Origin: Gallionella sp.
Lineage (GTDB): Bacteria > Pseudomonadota > Gammaproteobacteria > Burkholderiales > Gallionellaceae
NCBI GenBank assembly: GCA_030682375.1
Contig: JAUXOL010000016.1
Coordinates: forward strand, 82,577 to 146,576
Direction of reading: 5' to 3'
DNA length: 64,000 bases
Shown: piece after piece, positions 1 to 9,211 of the stretch
Position numbering within the stretch: the first letter of the stretch is position 1
How the letters are laid out: every line of letters starts with the position of its first letter
Notes under the pieces: generated by a model
Database searches by the model: none
What the model was told of the DNA's origin: nothing
The model's input: only the letters and a program-made list of their open reading frames with translations
Position numbers and translations under genes: made by a program

Positions 1-1034
1 GCGCGATCAACAAGGGCTTCACCAAGTACACCGCGGTCGGCGGCACGCCGTCGCTGAAGCAGGCGGTCATCGCCAAGCTCAAGCGCGACAACGGGCTGGA
101 CTACACCGCGAAGCAGATCCTGGTGTCCTGCGGCGGCAAGCAGAGTTTCTTCAACCTGGTGCTGGCGACCATCAACCCCGGCGACGAAGTCATCATCACC
201 GCGCCGTACTGGGTGTCCTATCCCGACATCGTGATCATCGCCGAGGGCAAGCCGGTGATCGTGCAGGCCGACATCGCACAGGGCTTCAAGCTGACGCCGT
301 CGCAACTGGAAGCCGCGATCACTACGCGCACAAGGATGATCGTCATCAACAGCCCCAGCAACCCCTCCGGCGCGATGTACTCGCTGGAAGACCTGAAGGC
401 GCTGGGCGAAGTGCTGCGCAAGCATCCGAACATCCTGATCGCGACCGACGACATGTACGAGCACATCCAGTTAGGCTCCGACAAGTTCTACAACATCCTG
501 AATGCCTGCCCTGACCTGTATCCGCGCACCATGGTGCTGAACGGTGTGTCCAAGGCATACGCGATGACCGGCTGGCGCATCGGCTACGCCGCAGGTCCGG
601 AGGACATCATCACCGCGATGGAGAACGTGCAGTCGCAGAGCACGTCGAACCCGACCTCGATCTCGCAGGTGGCCGCCGAGGCCGCACTGAACGGCGACCA
701 GAACTGCCTCGCTCCGATGATAGCGGCGTTCCGCGAACGCCACGAATTCGTAGTCGATGCGTTCAACAAGATCCCCGGCCTGAAGTGCATCAAGGCGGGT
801 GGCGCGTTCTACGCCTTCCCCGATGCGCGCGAGGCGATTGCGAGACTGCACCAGCAGGGCAAGATCAAGGACAGCACCGATATCGCGCTGTCCGAATACC
901 TGCTGGCGGAAGCCGGCGTCGCTGTCGTGCCCGGCTCGGCCTTCGGCAGCGAAGGCTACTTCCGCATCTCCTTCGCCACCTCGATGGCAAACCTCGAGAA
1001 TGCGCTTGAACGCATAGCGAAAGCGCTGTCTTAA
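1..1034 (+). CDS. PLP-dependent aspartate-type aminotransferase (5'-truncated)
   Basis: Class I/II (fold type I) aminotransferase, most like bacterial aspartate/prephenate aminotransferases that use 2-oxoglutarate as amino acceptor in the cytoplasm. The reading frame is open from base 3, so the N-terminus lies outside the window. Visible family signatures are GFTKYTAVGGTPSLKQA near the left edge, PYWVSYPD, the INSPSNPSG substrate/PLP segment, and the Schiff-base lysine in GVSKAYAMTGWR (codon 552-554). The C-terminal arginine region FRISFATS is intact, and the frame ends with TAA followed by a strong terminator at 1069-1100. The exact substrate (aspartate, prephenate or aromatic amino acids) cannot be settled from this fragment. 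Confidence 0.93.
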   Translation, partial: AINKGFTKYTAVGGTPSLKQAVIAKLKRDNGLDYTAKQILVSCGGKQSFFNLVLATINPGDEVIITAPYWVSYPDIVIIAEGKPVIVQADIAQGFKLTPSQLEAAITTRTRMIVINSPSNPSGAMYSLEDLKALGEVLRKHPNILIATDDMYEHIQLGSDKFYNILNACPDLYPRTMVLNGVSKAYAMTGWRIGYAAGPEDIITAMENVQSQSTSNPTSISQVAAEAALNGDQNCLAPMIAAFRERHEFVVDAFNKIPGLKCIKAGGAFYAFPDAREAIARLHQQGKIKDSTDIALSEYLLAEAGVAVVPGSAFGSEGYFRISFATSMANLENALERIAKALS

Positions 1035-1068
1035 GGGTTGTATCTTCAGGTTAAACTGACTGTTCCTC

Positions 1069-1100
1069 AACGGCTCCCGTCGCAAGATGGGAGCCGTTTT
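1069..1100 (+). terminator. Rho-independent terminator after the aminotransferase gene
   Basis: A stem of about 13 bp (AACGGCTCCC plus a short extension) closes on a GCAA tetraloop and is followed by TTTTCTT. It sits 34 bases after the aminotransferase stop codon. Confidence 0.9.
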
Positions 1101-1140
1101 CTTACCTGCCTGCATCGATGCCTAGCCTTGCTCGGATTCG

Positions 1141-1180
1141 TCCTAGGACTCATTGCCTATATATTCCGGCATATGGTTTA
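1141..1180 (+). promoter_or_regulatory. Upstream motif copy A (before HDOD gene)
   Basis: This stretch holds GCCTATATATTCCGG at 1155-1169 and ATATTCCGGCATATGGTTT at 1161-1179. The same 15-mer occurs at 18510-18524, and a related core occurs at 10027-10048. It also contains the dyad-like TAGGACTCATTGCCTA, which resembles TAGGAGATTGCCTA on the minus strand near 9998-10011. It lies about 80-115 bases before the HDOD start. A regulator-binding or promoter role is inferred only from the shared sequence. Confidence 0.4.
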
Positions 1181-1255
1181 CTGCCCGGCGACCTGCTCTA
1201 ATCACGCGCATGCAGGCTTCCGCGATTGGCCTGCTCAGACCGACAGGAGCAAGAC

Positions 1256-2104
1256 ATGGACGCCACACAAACGGAAATCGCATCCCGGGTGATCGCCCAG
1301 CTGGAGAGCGGACAAGCCGAACTGCCCACGCTGCCGGACATCGCGCTCAAACTGAAGGGCATGCTGGACGATCCCGACTTCTCCAACGAGCAGGTCGTCG
1401 GCCTGATAACTACCGACCCCGTCATCGCCCTGCATGTCATCCGCGCCGCCAACAGTGCCGCGCTATCGGCCGGACATCCGGTCTACAACCTGCGCGATGC
1501 CGTTTCCAGACTGGGATATCGCATGCTGCACGGGATGATCATCAACATCACGCTCAATCGGCTGTTCCGGGCCGCCAGCCCGCTCATCGACGCCAAGCTG
1601 AGAGAGCTGTGGAAACACAGCCGCGAGGTCGCCGCAAACAGTTACGTGCTGGCGCGCGACCAGTCCCGGATCAAGCCGGAGGTCGCGATGCTGGCAGGGC
1701 TGGTGCATAACATCGGGGCATTGCCGCTGTACATGTGCGCAGATCGCTATTACCCGCAGATAGCACCGGAGACGCTGGAAAGTCTGGTGAACGAATACGC
1801 CGCCGCTATCACACCACGCTTGCTTAAGAACTGGAATTTCCCGGAGGAGCTGATCGAGATCGTCGCCGGTCATGCCGCCCAGAAATATCCGGGCAACATC
1901 GAATCCGCGGATTACATCAATGTGCTGACCATAGCCAAGCTGCAGGCGCATGACCAGCAAGAAAACATCCCCTGGAGAAACATGCTGGCCGCGGAAAAGC
2001 TGGGCTACTACTTGGCCGACTGCCGCCGCTTCCTGACCAACCACACCGAGCAACTCGCTGCGGTAAAGAGCCTGTTGCTCATCACCGCCTCGCACCCGGC
2101 CTAG
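1256..2104 (+). CDS. HDOD domain-containing protein
   Basis: A 282-residue single-domain HDOD protein, a family of HD-superfamily-like domains that have lost most catalytic metal ligands and serve in bacterial signalling. The domain fills the protein: it opens with LPTLPDIALKLKGML, continues through VVGLITTDPVIALHVIRAANSA and AVSRLGYRMLHGMI, and includes AMLAGLVHNIGALPL, where the usual HD-type helix is recognisable. The start was chosen at ATG 1256 because AGGAG lies 6 bases upstream; a longer frame from 1226 lacks such a site. The gene is a lone unit, convergent with the cyclase/AsmA gene. Its upstream region shares a motif with two Cys-rich small-protein genes in this window. The specific signalling partner is not evident. 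Confidence 0.9.
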   Translation: MDATQTEIASRVIAQLESGQAELPTLPDIALKLKGMLDDPDFSNEQVVGLITTDPVIALHVIRAANSAALSAGHPVYNLRDAVSRLGYRMLHGMIINITLNRLFRAASPLIDAKLRELWKHSREVAANSYVLARDQSRIKPEVAMLAGLVHNIGALPLYMCADRYYPQIAPETLESLVNEYAAAITPRLLKNWNFPEELIEIVAGHAAQKYPGNIESADYINVLTIAKLQAHDQQENIPWRNMLAAEKLGYYLADCRRFLTNHTEQLAAVKSLLLITASHPA

Positions 2105-2152
2105 GCTGCCAGGCTGACAGACATCCGGATCGAATCCAAGCCGAATCCGATC

Positions 2153-5100
2153 CTAGCGTACGCGCAACGTCGGAATGCTGGTGGTTCCGCCGACCAGCAA
2201 CCCGGCCGATGCACTTCCCGAACGCATAGACAAGTCTGCGCCGACCTGGCCGGACAGTTGCTGGTTCGCCACATCCAGCGAGCCGGTAGCGCTCAGTACA
2301 CCGGCCTTCATCCGCAGCCTGCGGAAACGATAACTGCCGTTCTCGAAACTCAGGTCGCCGCTCAGTTCGTCGAAGTGGGTGCGCCCCCCCGGCTGGCTTT
2401 CGCGGCTGCGCAACCGTGTCGTCTCGACGATATCGAAGCCGCTGATCACGCCCTTGCTGACGACGAACGAGCCTTCCATGATTGAAGAATCGACCAGTTT
2501 CGCCAGGCTGTCCGCCTTCATCCGGAAACGGGCCGAGCCATCCATGTCGCCGCTCAGTGCCGTGCCTAGCTTCTGCACGGTGACGACCTTGGCGACCAGA
2601 TCGCCCTTGGCCTGCCAGCCGTCGGTCCAAGATATATCCAGATTGCCGAGCAAGCGTCCGTCCATGATGCTGCCGTCCAATTCGGAGACGATCAGCCGAT
2701 CGCGGCTCAGTTCGCCGGTGGCTATCAGCTCGTCGAACGTCCAGGCCGGCAACAGCGGCAACGCGCTGCCGCGCACCGATATCACGGCCTTCATCCTGCC
2801 CTCCGCCACGGCATCGATGTCCAGTGCCAGCTTGCCATCGGCGGTATGCAATTTCGCCTTGGTGAACAGCCCCGTCGCATCGAAATTCAACTCGCCTGCA
2901 ATGCCGGATAGTTGCAGGCCGTCGGCCTGCAACGTGCCTTGGCTCAACTCGACATGCCCCACGGGATATTGAGTATCGACGGCCATCTGCAGCAGCCAGT
3001 CCGGCAACTGCGGCAGCACCGCGCCGTTGACCTGAACCCCATCCAGCGCGAGGCTGTCGATAGCCTTGGTCGATGAGAACAAGGCAGAGATCGCGAAGTC
3101 CAGCCGCGCCAGTTTCACTTGAACCTGCCCGGCCTCGCCTATCGAGACATCGCTCATTTCCAGCCGCGGCATCGGCAGTATCCGGCCGGATATCTGCCCG
3201 ATATGCACCGGCTGTTTCAGTCGCATAGCAAGCGTCTGCTCGATACCGTTCGCATAGTCACGCATCGGCAACACGAAAGGCGCGACGAACAGCGCGACTA
3301 TCATCAAAACGAACAGTCCCGCACCGACCTTGCCCCAATGGATGGGCTTGCGCCGCGCGCGAACCACCGGCTTTTCTTCGCGCGGCACCGGCTGAGGCGC
3401 ATGAGCGGCATGCTCTTCCTTCTTCATGGCGGCACGCTGCTCAGCCTTGCTCCAGACCTTGGCCTGCGCCGCCGCCATTGCCGCGACATCTTCCTCGCTG
3501 GGCATATGCGCAGCGGCGGCAGGTTTCGCTTCTTGCCTGACGGGCGGCTCGACCTGTGCGGGCGGAGCGGCCTTCTCGACGCTCGCAGCCTGTGGCGGCG
3601 CCTCTACCGCAGGCGCTTTCGGAGGAGAGACCTCGTTCATATCCATGAGCGTGATCTCGGTGAACGCCCGCGACACCGGCTCGGGCGGAGATATGGGCTC
3701 TGCCTGTTCCGGCGGTGCATTCGAAGTGACGCCGGTCTCGCTTGCGGAAAAAACGAACGGATCGAGCGTGATCGGCGGCAGCGTCTCGACAGTATGCGGT
3801 TTCACTTCCGCCACGGAAGGATCGACCAGTTCGTAGACCGCATGCTCGCGCCCATGCTTGTCCTGTTGCTGCCCGCGATACTGGAACAGGTCCGCGTATT
3901 CCTCGCTCAGCCTGGAGATGAAATCGTAATACGGCCGCGAGATGTAGATCTGGTCGATGCCGGCGAAGCTCATGATGCGCTGCGCATCGTTGATGCCGTC
4001 CCCGACCATGTTGCTCTGACCGTTCATGTCCTTGACGATACTGACCGGCCCCAGATGAATGCCGGTGCGCACCTCCAGCTCGGGGTAATCCTTGTGCTGA
4101 TGACCCGTCACCACTTCACGGAACTCCCGCGCCACTTGCAGCGCATCTTCAGGATGCTGCAGGAAGCCGATCGCGGCACCGTCGCCGGTATCCAGGATGA
4201 TGCGCTCGTCGTCGCCCAGCTTCGCCAGGCAATCCGACACCAGCTGATTGAACAGTTTCTTGATCTTGATCTGCTTGTTGACCGGCTGCCTGGTATAGCC
4301 GACCACATCGAAGAACAGCACCGTCGCGCTGGTCGAACGCTGGTACTCGGCCCCGGCCGACTTCAGCGTGGCCGCCATTCTGGCAAGCCGCTGCGCTTCT
4401 TGCTCGGCCTTTAGCGACGCTTCTTCGATGCGTGCCGCATCGGCTTCCCGCTGCACCTTCTGCCCGGCATCTTCATGCACCTGCGCCTTGGCCTCTGCCG
4501 CTTGACGCTTGAGTTGCTCCGCATCTTCGCGCGCCTGCTCGGCATCCTGCTCCGCCTTGACCCGCGCCGTCTCGACTTCCTGCAGCACCTGCAACATCGC
4601 GGCTTCGGCGTCGATCTCAATCTCGGCCTCTGCTGCCTGCCGCTTGGATAATTCGGCCTCTGCCTTCTCCTGTGCCTCGACGAGTTCGGCTCGCGCCCGC
4701 GCAGCTTCCTGCTCCGCTTTCAGTCGCGTTTCTTCCGCTTGCGTCTTGGCCCGTTGCTCGACTTCTTCGCGTGCCAGAGCGGCAGCCTCGGCATGACGCT
4801 TGGCCTGCTCGGCCTCTTCGCGCGCCGTGGCCACATCCTGCTCTGCCTTCAGGCGCAAGGCTTCTGCCTCCTGCTGCGCCTTCAGCTTCGCCGTCTCCGC
4901 CTCCTCGCGAACCTTGGCTTCTATTTCCGCGTGCGCCAGCGCCTCGGCTTCCGCTCTGGCCTGCGCCTCCGCCACCAGACGCTTGGCTTGCTCGGCCTCC
5001 TCGCGCGCCGTGATGGCCTCTTCCCTTGCCAGGGCCGCATCATGTTCCGCCGTCAGGCGCAATGCTTCTGCCTCCTGCTGCGCCATCAGCTTCGCCGCCT

Positions 5101-6358
5101 CGATCTCCTTGCGCGCCCTGACTTCTGCCTCGGCATGTGCAACGGCTTCGGCCTCGGCCTTGGCCTGGGCTTCCGCAGCCTGCTGCCTGGCTTTCTCAGC
5201 CTCCGCCTTAGCCTGCGCCCCGGCCAGCTCTGCTCTTGCCTGAGCGGCCTCCTGCTCCGCCTTCAGACGCGCGGCTTCTGCCGCCTGCCGCTTGGCCTGC
5301 TCGGCCTCCTCCCGCGCGGCGATCGACTCCTGTTCCGCCTTGAGACGCGCAGTTTCGGCCTCCTGCTGCGCCTTCAGCTTCACCGCCTCTATCTCCTTGC
5401 GCGCGCTGGCCGCCGCCTCGGCATAGGCACGCGATTCTGCTTCGGCTTTCGCCTGGGCTCGTGCGAGCTCGGCCCGTATCTGGGCAGCTTCCTGCTCTGC
5501 TTTCAGTCTTGCCGCCTCGGCTTCTTCCCGCGCCCGAACCGCATCCTGTTCCGCCTTGAGACTCGCCGCTTCTGCTTCCTGCTGCGCCTTCAATTTAGCC
5601 GCCTCGATTTCCTTGCGCGCACTGGCTGCCGCCTCGGCATGCGCGCGCGCTTCGGCCTCGGCCTTTGCCTGAGCCTGTGCCATCAGTTTTCTGGCCTGTT
5701 CGGCCACCTTGCGAGCGCCAGCCGCTTCATGCTCGGCCTTGAGGCGCGCCGCTTCGGCCTCCTGCTGCGCCTTCAACGTCGCGACTTCGATTTCCTTGCG
5801 CGCCTTGGCCTCCGCCGCGGCATGCGCACGCGCCTCGGCCTCGGCCTTTGCCTGAGCCTCCGCCAATTCAGCGCGCACCTTGGCTGTCTCCTGCTCCGCC
5901 TTCAACCTTACCGCTTCGGCTTGCGCCTCAGCATCCTTTTTCAACCTTTCGGCTTCCAGCTTCGCCCCCTCGGCGGCCAGTGCCTCGGGAGTGGGCGCAC
6001 GGAACGCAGCGGTGAAATCCAGCTCGTCGAGATTAGCCACCGAGGGTTGCTTCATCGCGGGAGATACCCCGGAAGCGGCAGTCGGAGGTTTTTTGACAGG
6101 AACGACCATCTTCGGAACATTACCGGCGTGCGCCGCACGTGCCTTGTCCTGGATGAAACCCAATCGCAGCAGATCCTTGAAGGCATCGTCCAGAATCGCC
6201 CGCAGACTGGGGGCCGCGCGCTTGCCGATCTCGCCGAACGACGAACTTCCATCCACCATCAGCAGGGCGCGTCTGATGTCCCCCGACAACGACTGGCTTC
6301 TGCCGCGAATTTCTTCTTCGCCCTTGTCCGTTCTGACGAAAATGATTTTGCTATCCAT
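2153..6358 (-). CDS. Coiled-coil / class III nucleotide cyclase / AsmA-like fusion protein
   Basis: A 1401-residue protein with an unusual order of parts. Residues 1-75 form a small N-terminal domain (IFVRTDKGEEEIRGR, LLMVDG). Roughly 130-675 are an Ala/Glu/Lys/Gln-rich coiled coil of imperfect repeats. A class III adenylate/guanylate cyclase domain follows (about 680-865) with the first metal Asp in FFDVVGYT, the second in LDTGDG, and the Asn and Arg of GDGINDAQR, so catalysis is plausible. A Pro/Glu-rich linker leads to one membrane segment near 1007-1030 (GLFVLMIVALFVAPF). The remaining ~370 residues resemble AsmA-family C-terminal regions (ALPQL, TGSLDVANQQLSGQV) and would be periplasmic, with the cyclase in the cytoplasm. 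It is downstream of, and probably co-transcribed with, a second AsmA-like gene 38 bases away. Product (cAMP or cGMP) is unknown: the usual Lys in the purine pocket is replaced by Asp. Confidence 0.85.
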   Translation of the reverse strand: MDSKIIFVRTDKGEEEIRGRSQSLSGDIRRALLMVDGSSSFGEIGKRAAPSLRAILDDAFKDLLRLGFIQDKARAAHAGNVPKMVVPVKKPPTAASGVSPAMKQPSVANLDELDFTAAFRAPTPEALAAEGAKLEAERLKKDAEAQAEAVRLKAEQETAKVRAELAEAQAKAEAEARAHAAAEAKARKEIEVATLKAQQEAEAARLKAEHEAAGARKVAEQARKLMAQAQAKAEAEARAHAEAAASARKEIEAAKLKAQQEAEAASLKAEQDAVRAREEAEAARLKAEQEAAQIRAELARAQAKAEAESRAYAEAAASARKEIEAVKLKAQQEAETARLKAEQESIAAREEAEQAKRQAAEAARLKAEQEAAQARAELAGAQAKAEAEKARQQAAEAQAKAEAEAVAHAEAEVRARKEIEAAKLMAQQEAEALRLTAEHDAALAREEAITAREEAEQAKRLVAEAQARAEAEALAHAEIEAKVREEAETAKLKAQQEAEALRLKAEQDVATAREEAEQAKRHAEAAALAREEVEQRAKTQAEETRLKAEQEAARARAELVEAQEKAEAELSKRQAAEAEIEIDAEAAMLQVLQEVETARVKAEQDAEQAREDAEQLKRQAAEAKAQVHEDAGQKVQREADAARIEEASLKAEQEAQRLARMAATLKSAGAEYQRSTSATVLFFDVVGYTRQPVNKQIKIKKLFNQLVSDCLAKLGDDERIILDTGDGAAIGFLQHPEDALQVAREFREVVTGHQHKDYPELEVRTGIHLGPVSIVKDMNGQSNMVGDGINDAQRIMSFAGIDQIYISRPYYDFISRLSEEYADLFQYRGQQQDKHGREHAVYELVDPSVAEVKPHTVETLPPITLDPFVFSASETGVTSNAPPEQAEPISPPEPVSRAFTEITLMDMNEVSPPKAPAVEAPPQAASVEKAAPPAQVEPPVRQEAKPAAAAHMPSEEDVAAMAAAQAKVWSKAEQRAAMKKEEHAAHAPQPVPREEKPVVRARRKPIHWGKVGAGLFVLMIVALFVAPFVLPMRDYANGIEQTLAMRLKQPVHIGQISGRILPMPRLEMSDVSIGEAGQVQVKLARLDFAISALFSSTKAIDSLALDGVQVNGAVLPQLPDWLLQMAVDTQYPVGHVELSQGTLQADGLQLSGIAGELNFDATGLFTKAKLHTADGKLALDIDAVAEGRMKAVISVRGSALPLLPAWTFDELIATGELSRDRLIVSELDGSIMDGRLLGNLDISWTDGWQAKGDLVAKVVTVQKLGTALSGDMDGSARFRMKADSLAKLVDSSIMEGSFVVSKGVISGFDIVETTRLRSRESQPGGRTHFDELSGDLSFENGSYRFRRLRMKAGVLSATGSLDVANQQLSGQVGADLSMRSGSASAGLLVGGTTSIPTLRVR
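4340..5950 (-). repeat. Imperfect coding repeats of the coiled-coil region
   Basis: About 1.6 kb inside the cyclase/AsmA gene is built from degenerate repeats encoding variants of ARLKAEQEAA, AQAKAEAEARAHAEA and ARKEIEAAKLKAQQEAE. The protein pattern is that of a long continuous coiled coil. The DNA repeats diverge by many silent changes, so they are not a recent tandem expansion. Confidence 0.8.
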
Positions 6359-6396
6359 ATCTTGATATTAACCGTTGACTTGCCGCTCGATCGAAA

Positions 6397-8106
6397 TCAC
6401 TGCGTTACTTTTGATTTTGGCGCGACTTGCTTGCCGTTCGCCTTGTTGCCGAACAATTTGTTCATGAAGCCGCCCAGCTTGACCCCAAGCGCCGTACCCA
6501 GTCCGGGGCCGAGCACAGCCGTACCGACTGCAGCTCCGGCCAGGGCCGCCCTGCTGACATGAACCTGCGGATGCTCCAGCGTACCTGCAACCACCAGCGG
6601 CATGCTGACTAGACCGACGGTTCCCTTCACATCCACATCCAGCACACCGTTCAATTGCAACGCCGGATTCATGTCTATCCTACCCGTTGCATTCAGGGCG
6701 CCGGACGATATCTTCAGTTCTCCAAAATGGTAACCGTAAGCATCCACGTTCAACGATCCGGTCAAGTCGCTGAAGCGGGTCACACCGCCCGCAGCCTTGC
6801 CGGAATTGCTCACGGCCTGCGCCAGATCGACCTTGCTCAGCGTCCCGTCGCGCAAATGGAACTTCGCTGCCAGCTTCAGATTCTCCGGGAAGCGGTCGAG
6901 TCTGTCCAGATTCATCGACAGCCTCGTCTGACTCTCCATACGCCCGGTGAACAACACCTCGTTGGTCAGCGCCTCAACCAAGGGACGCATGCTGATGTTG
7001 CGCGCCAAGAGGTCGGCATTCAGCACGGATTTCCTTCTGTCCATGCGCACCTCGCCGGAAAGACTCCCCGCATACAGCGCAGTTTTCAACCCGGTCAGAT
7101 CAAGCCGCGCCGGACTTAGCACGACATGTGATTGTATGGAGTCTATTGCGAGAGGCTGCCTGAAACTTTCGGAAACCAGCGCCGTGACACCGGTCATACG
7201 CAAGTCGCCGGCGAAACGCGCACCTTCCGCCAAGCCATTCAAGCTATCGGCACGGCAATCAAGCTTGCCCTTGAATGACAGCAAGCCGGTCAACCCTACC
7301 GGCCTGCCCAGCAACGCCATCAACCGTTCCAGAGGAACCTCGGCCTTTCTTATCTGGGCACGCACATCGAGTCCATTCAAGAATCCCAGTCGCCCGCCAC
7401 CCTCGATGCGCAGCCCCTGCGAAACGACCGAGAATCTCTGCGCCACCAATTCCTCCCGCCCTAACTCTCCGTCCAATTGCAATTCGTCGATAGGCAATTT
7501 CGAAAATCGGGAAAATTGCGGCGCAATCCAGTCCCTGGCTCGCACCTGCACGGAGAAACGCCGATCCGGCAACGGCGACAGAACGACATTCAGCCTCTGG
7601 TCATCCAACGCAAACCATGCTCGCGGCAACACACCCGGCCCGGCGAACTCGAGCTTGCCTTCCAGCGGACCGATCGCCATCTCCGGTGCCAGCAAAATCA
7701 ACCCCGACAGCCTCAACTCGCGCACGGCGGCACCCTGCTTGACGACAGGGGCATTGGAGAACGCATCCGCCAGTCGACTCAATTGAGCCAAGTGTGCCGC
7801 ACCATCCCGCACCTCGACATTCATCGCCAACTCCCCGGTCAGCAAATCCGACAAGACCGGCGACACATCGACCGAGCGCAACGCGATGCCGTCCTGCCCG
7901 CCCAGCAACACATCACGCAACTCCAGATGCGGCAAAGGCAGCACGGCCGCACGCAGGCTCGCGACACGAACCGGAACCTGCAGCCGCGCACTCAGCGTCC
8001 GCTCCACCTCCGGGATATAGGTATTCAACGGCGTCAAATAGACCGCAAGCATTGCCAGCATCAACAAGGCGAGCAGAGCAATCAGCAGGCGCTTCAGCAA
8101 ACGCAT
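6397..8106 (-). CDS. AsmA family protein
   Basis: A 569-residue AsmA-like protein, a family of inner-membrane-anchored proteins with a large periplasmic part built of beta-rich repeats and linked to outer-membrane lipid and protein homeostasis. The first ~25 residues are a signal anchor (LLKRLLIALLALLMLAMLAVYL), followed by the family-typical entry NTYIPEVERTLSARLQVPVRV. Near the C-terminus lie GALNATGRIDMNPALQLNG and a glycine-rich tail (GAAVGTAVLGPGLGTALGVKLGG, shown here in part). It is the first gene of a minus-strand pair with the cyclase/AsmA fusion, and its N-terminal region is similar in plan to that protein's AsmA part (compare VLPLPHLELRDV with ILPMPRLEMSDV), suggesting duplication. 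Its exact cargo is unknown. Confidence 0.85.
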   Translation of the reverse strand: MRLLKRLLIALLALLMLAMLAVYLTPLNTYIPEVERTLSARLQVPVRVASLRAAVLPLPHLELRDVLLGGQDGIALRSVDVSPVLSDLLTGELAMNVEVRDGAAHLAQLSRLADAFSNAPVVKQGAAVRELRLSGLILLAPEMAIGPLEGKLEFAGPGVLPRAWFALDDQRLNVVLSPLPDRRFSVQVRARDWIAPQFSRFSKLPIDELQLDGELGREELVAQRFSVVSQGLRIEGGGRLGFLNGLDVRAQIRKAEVPLERLMALLGRPVGLTGLLSFKGKLDCRADSLNGLAEGARFAGDLRMTGVTALVSESFRQPLAIDSIQSHVVLSPARLDLTGLKTALYAGSLSGEVRMDRRKSVLNADLLARNISMRPLVEALTNEVLFTGRMESQTRLSMNLDRLDRFPENLKLAAKFHLRDGTLSKVDLAQAVSNSGKAAGGVTRFSDLTGSLNVDAYGYHFGELKISSGALNATGRIDMNPALQLNGVLDVDVKGTVGLVSMPLVVAGTLEHPQVHVSRAALAGAAVGTAVLGPGLGTALGVKLGGFMNKLFGNKANGKQVAPKSKVTQ

Positions 8107-8167
8107 AAAAATCCAAATTTGATGTTGACCGAACTGGGCAAAATCACTATCATGCGCACCTCTTCAT

Positions 8168-8243
8168 TCCCTGATAGCTCAGTCGGTAGAGCGACGGACT
8201 GTTAATCCGCAGGTCCCTGGTTCGAGTCCAGGTCGGGGAGCCA
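8168..8243 (+). tRNA. tRNA-Asn (anticodon GTT)
   Basis: A 76-base cloverleaf with acceptor stem TCCCTGA/TCGGGGA (one G-T pair), D-arm AGCTCAGTCGGTAGAGC, anticodon GTT at 8201-8203, T-arm GGTTCGAGTCC, discriminator G and encoded CCA at 8241-8243. The anticodon reads AAC/AAT codons. A terminator follows at once. Confidence 0.97.
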
Positions 8244-8251
8244 AGAAAATC

Positions 8252-8280
8252 AAGGCCTTGCAGCAATGCAAGGCCTTTTC
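8252..8280 (+). terminator. Terminator after tRNA-Asn
   Basis: A perfect 11-bp stem AAGGCCTTGCA/TGCAAGGCCTT with GCAA loop, followed by TTCTTTT, begins 9 bases after the tRNA CCA end. Confidence 0.9.
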
Positions 8281-8456
8281 TTTTGCGCTCGACATTCGAA
8301 AGTCCGCAGCTCGGCATTGAAAACCATGCGTTGCAATGGTTCCAGAGGCAAAAAAATCCGATGGTGAGTGTCCCACTAGTCCGTGAGTGGGGTATGGCAA
8401 TGCGCTTCATGAGGGCATTGTAATGCCTCGGGGAAATCCTTGGGGGATGGCTGCGA

Positions 8457-8486
8457 GAACTGAAAACCTGCGAAACTGAAAACCTG
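8457..8486 (+). repeat. Tandem AACTGAAAACCTG repeat, left copy
   Basis: Two near-identical 14-15-base units, GAACTGAAAACCTG and GAAACTGAAAACCTG, lie side by side. A degenerate inverted counterpart is found at 9212-9240, so the pair brackets the small gene at 8834-9112. Confidence 0.5.
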
Positions 8487-8833
8487 AAAAGCTGGGTAGG
8501 CTGCCTGCCCCGCCCTTGCCGTCCCCCGGCAGACACACCCGACGTGGGCCATAGGGGTGCCGAGTGGGCGGTTTCGAGGAGGCGGAATGGCTGCCCCCAT
8601 GCGGGGAGATGACGGGGGCCATGGGGAAATTTTCGGGGGGATGCAGGTGGAGGCTGCCTAATCACCTCCATTAATGTGAATTTGCAAAGACGGCTCTCAC
8701 TAGTACCTCGAAAGTTGGCAATAGCTTCTTGGGAAATCTCACCGGCAATTTCTGTCCTCCCAGTTTGACATGCAAGATGGCGACGCGCAGACTGCCACAC
8801 ATTGGCAAATATGCAGTAACTCAGGAATACAGA

Positions 8834-9112
8834 ATGTCTAAAAAACGGTTTCACTGCCAATCGGTTACTCACGCAGGCATCAAAAGTATCAGCATCACCG
8901 ATGATGAACATCACTTCTGCATTACTTTGGAAGACGCAGCCAATAGGTTAAGTTTTTTAAATGCGGCCATCGCTACTGACAAATATCCTATCGAGATGGA
9001 GTTGGTGAATTCCTGTCCCAAGCTGATAACCGGCACAACGGTGAAATATCGTGTGATACAACACGACGCAGTGAAATTTGCCCACTCACTCGAAAAAGCA
9101 CTGAGCCATTGA
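8834..9112 (+). CDS. Hypothetical protein (92 aa)
   Basis: A 92-residue frame starting MSKKRFHCQSVTH, with CAGGA about 8 bases before the ATG. The composition is balanced, without signal peptide or membrane segment. It contains segments such as ISITDDEHHFCITLEDAANRLSFL and PIEMELVNSCPKL that look like a real folded small domain rather than random translation. It is not recognised as a known family. Base composition is lower in G+C than neighbouring core genes, and it is bracketed by inverted AACTGAAAACCTG-type repeats, so it may be acquired DNA next to the tRNA. Confidence that it is a gene is moderate. Confidence 0.5.
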   Translation: MSKKRFHCQSVTHAGIKSISITDDEHHFCITLEDAANRLSFLNAAIATDKYPIEMELVNSCPKLITGTTVKYRVIQHDAVKFAHSLEKALSH

Positions 9113-9211
9113 GAGTAACAACGTACACCGTCTGTACTGCCCGTATTTAAGGTGGGCAGGCTTACGAAACTGTATTGCAGTTCGATTTCGAAAATCAGAA
9201 TTCAGAATAAG

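Larger units (their letters stand above)
8244..8833. other. Long non-coding stretch after tRNA-Asn
   Basis: Apart from the tRNA terminator and a tandem AACTGAAAACCTG repeat (8457-8486) no gene or RNA is recognised. A long minus-strand frame crosses this region but its translation over the tRNA is the familiar antisense-tRNA artefact (RPGLEPGTCGLTVRRS), so it is not called as a gene. The stretch near 8500-8650 is G-rich and has no codon-like pattern. Confidence 0.6.

Noticed and set aside
4739-6562. A 607-codon plus-strand frame antisense to the coiled coil
   Set aside because: It mirrors the repetitive Ala/Glu/Lys coiled-coil code and gives Leu/Arg/Gly-rich low-complexity protein without any domain.
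8150-8914. Long minus-strand frame across tRNA-Asn
   Set aside because: Its translation over the tRNA is the familiar antisense artefact (RPGLEPGTCGLTVRRS), and the rest has no domain or codon pattern.
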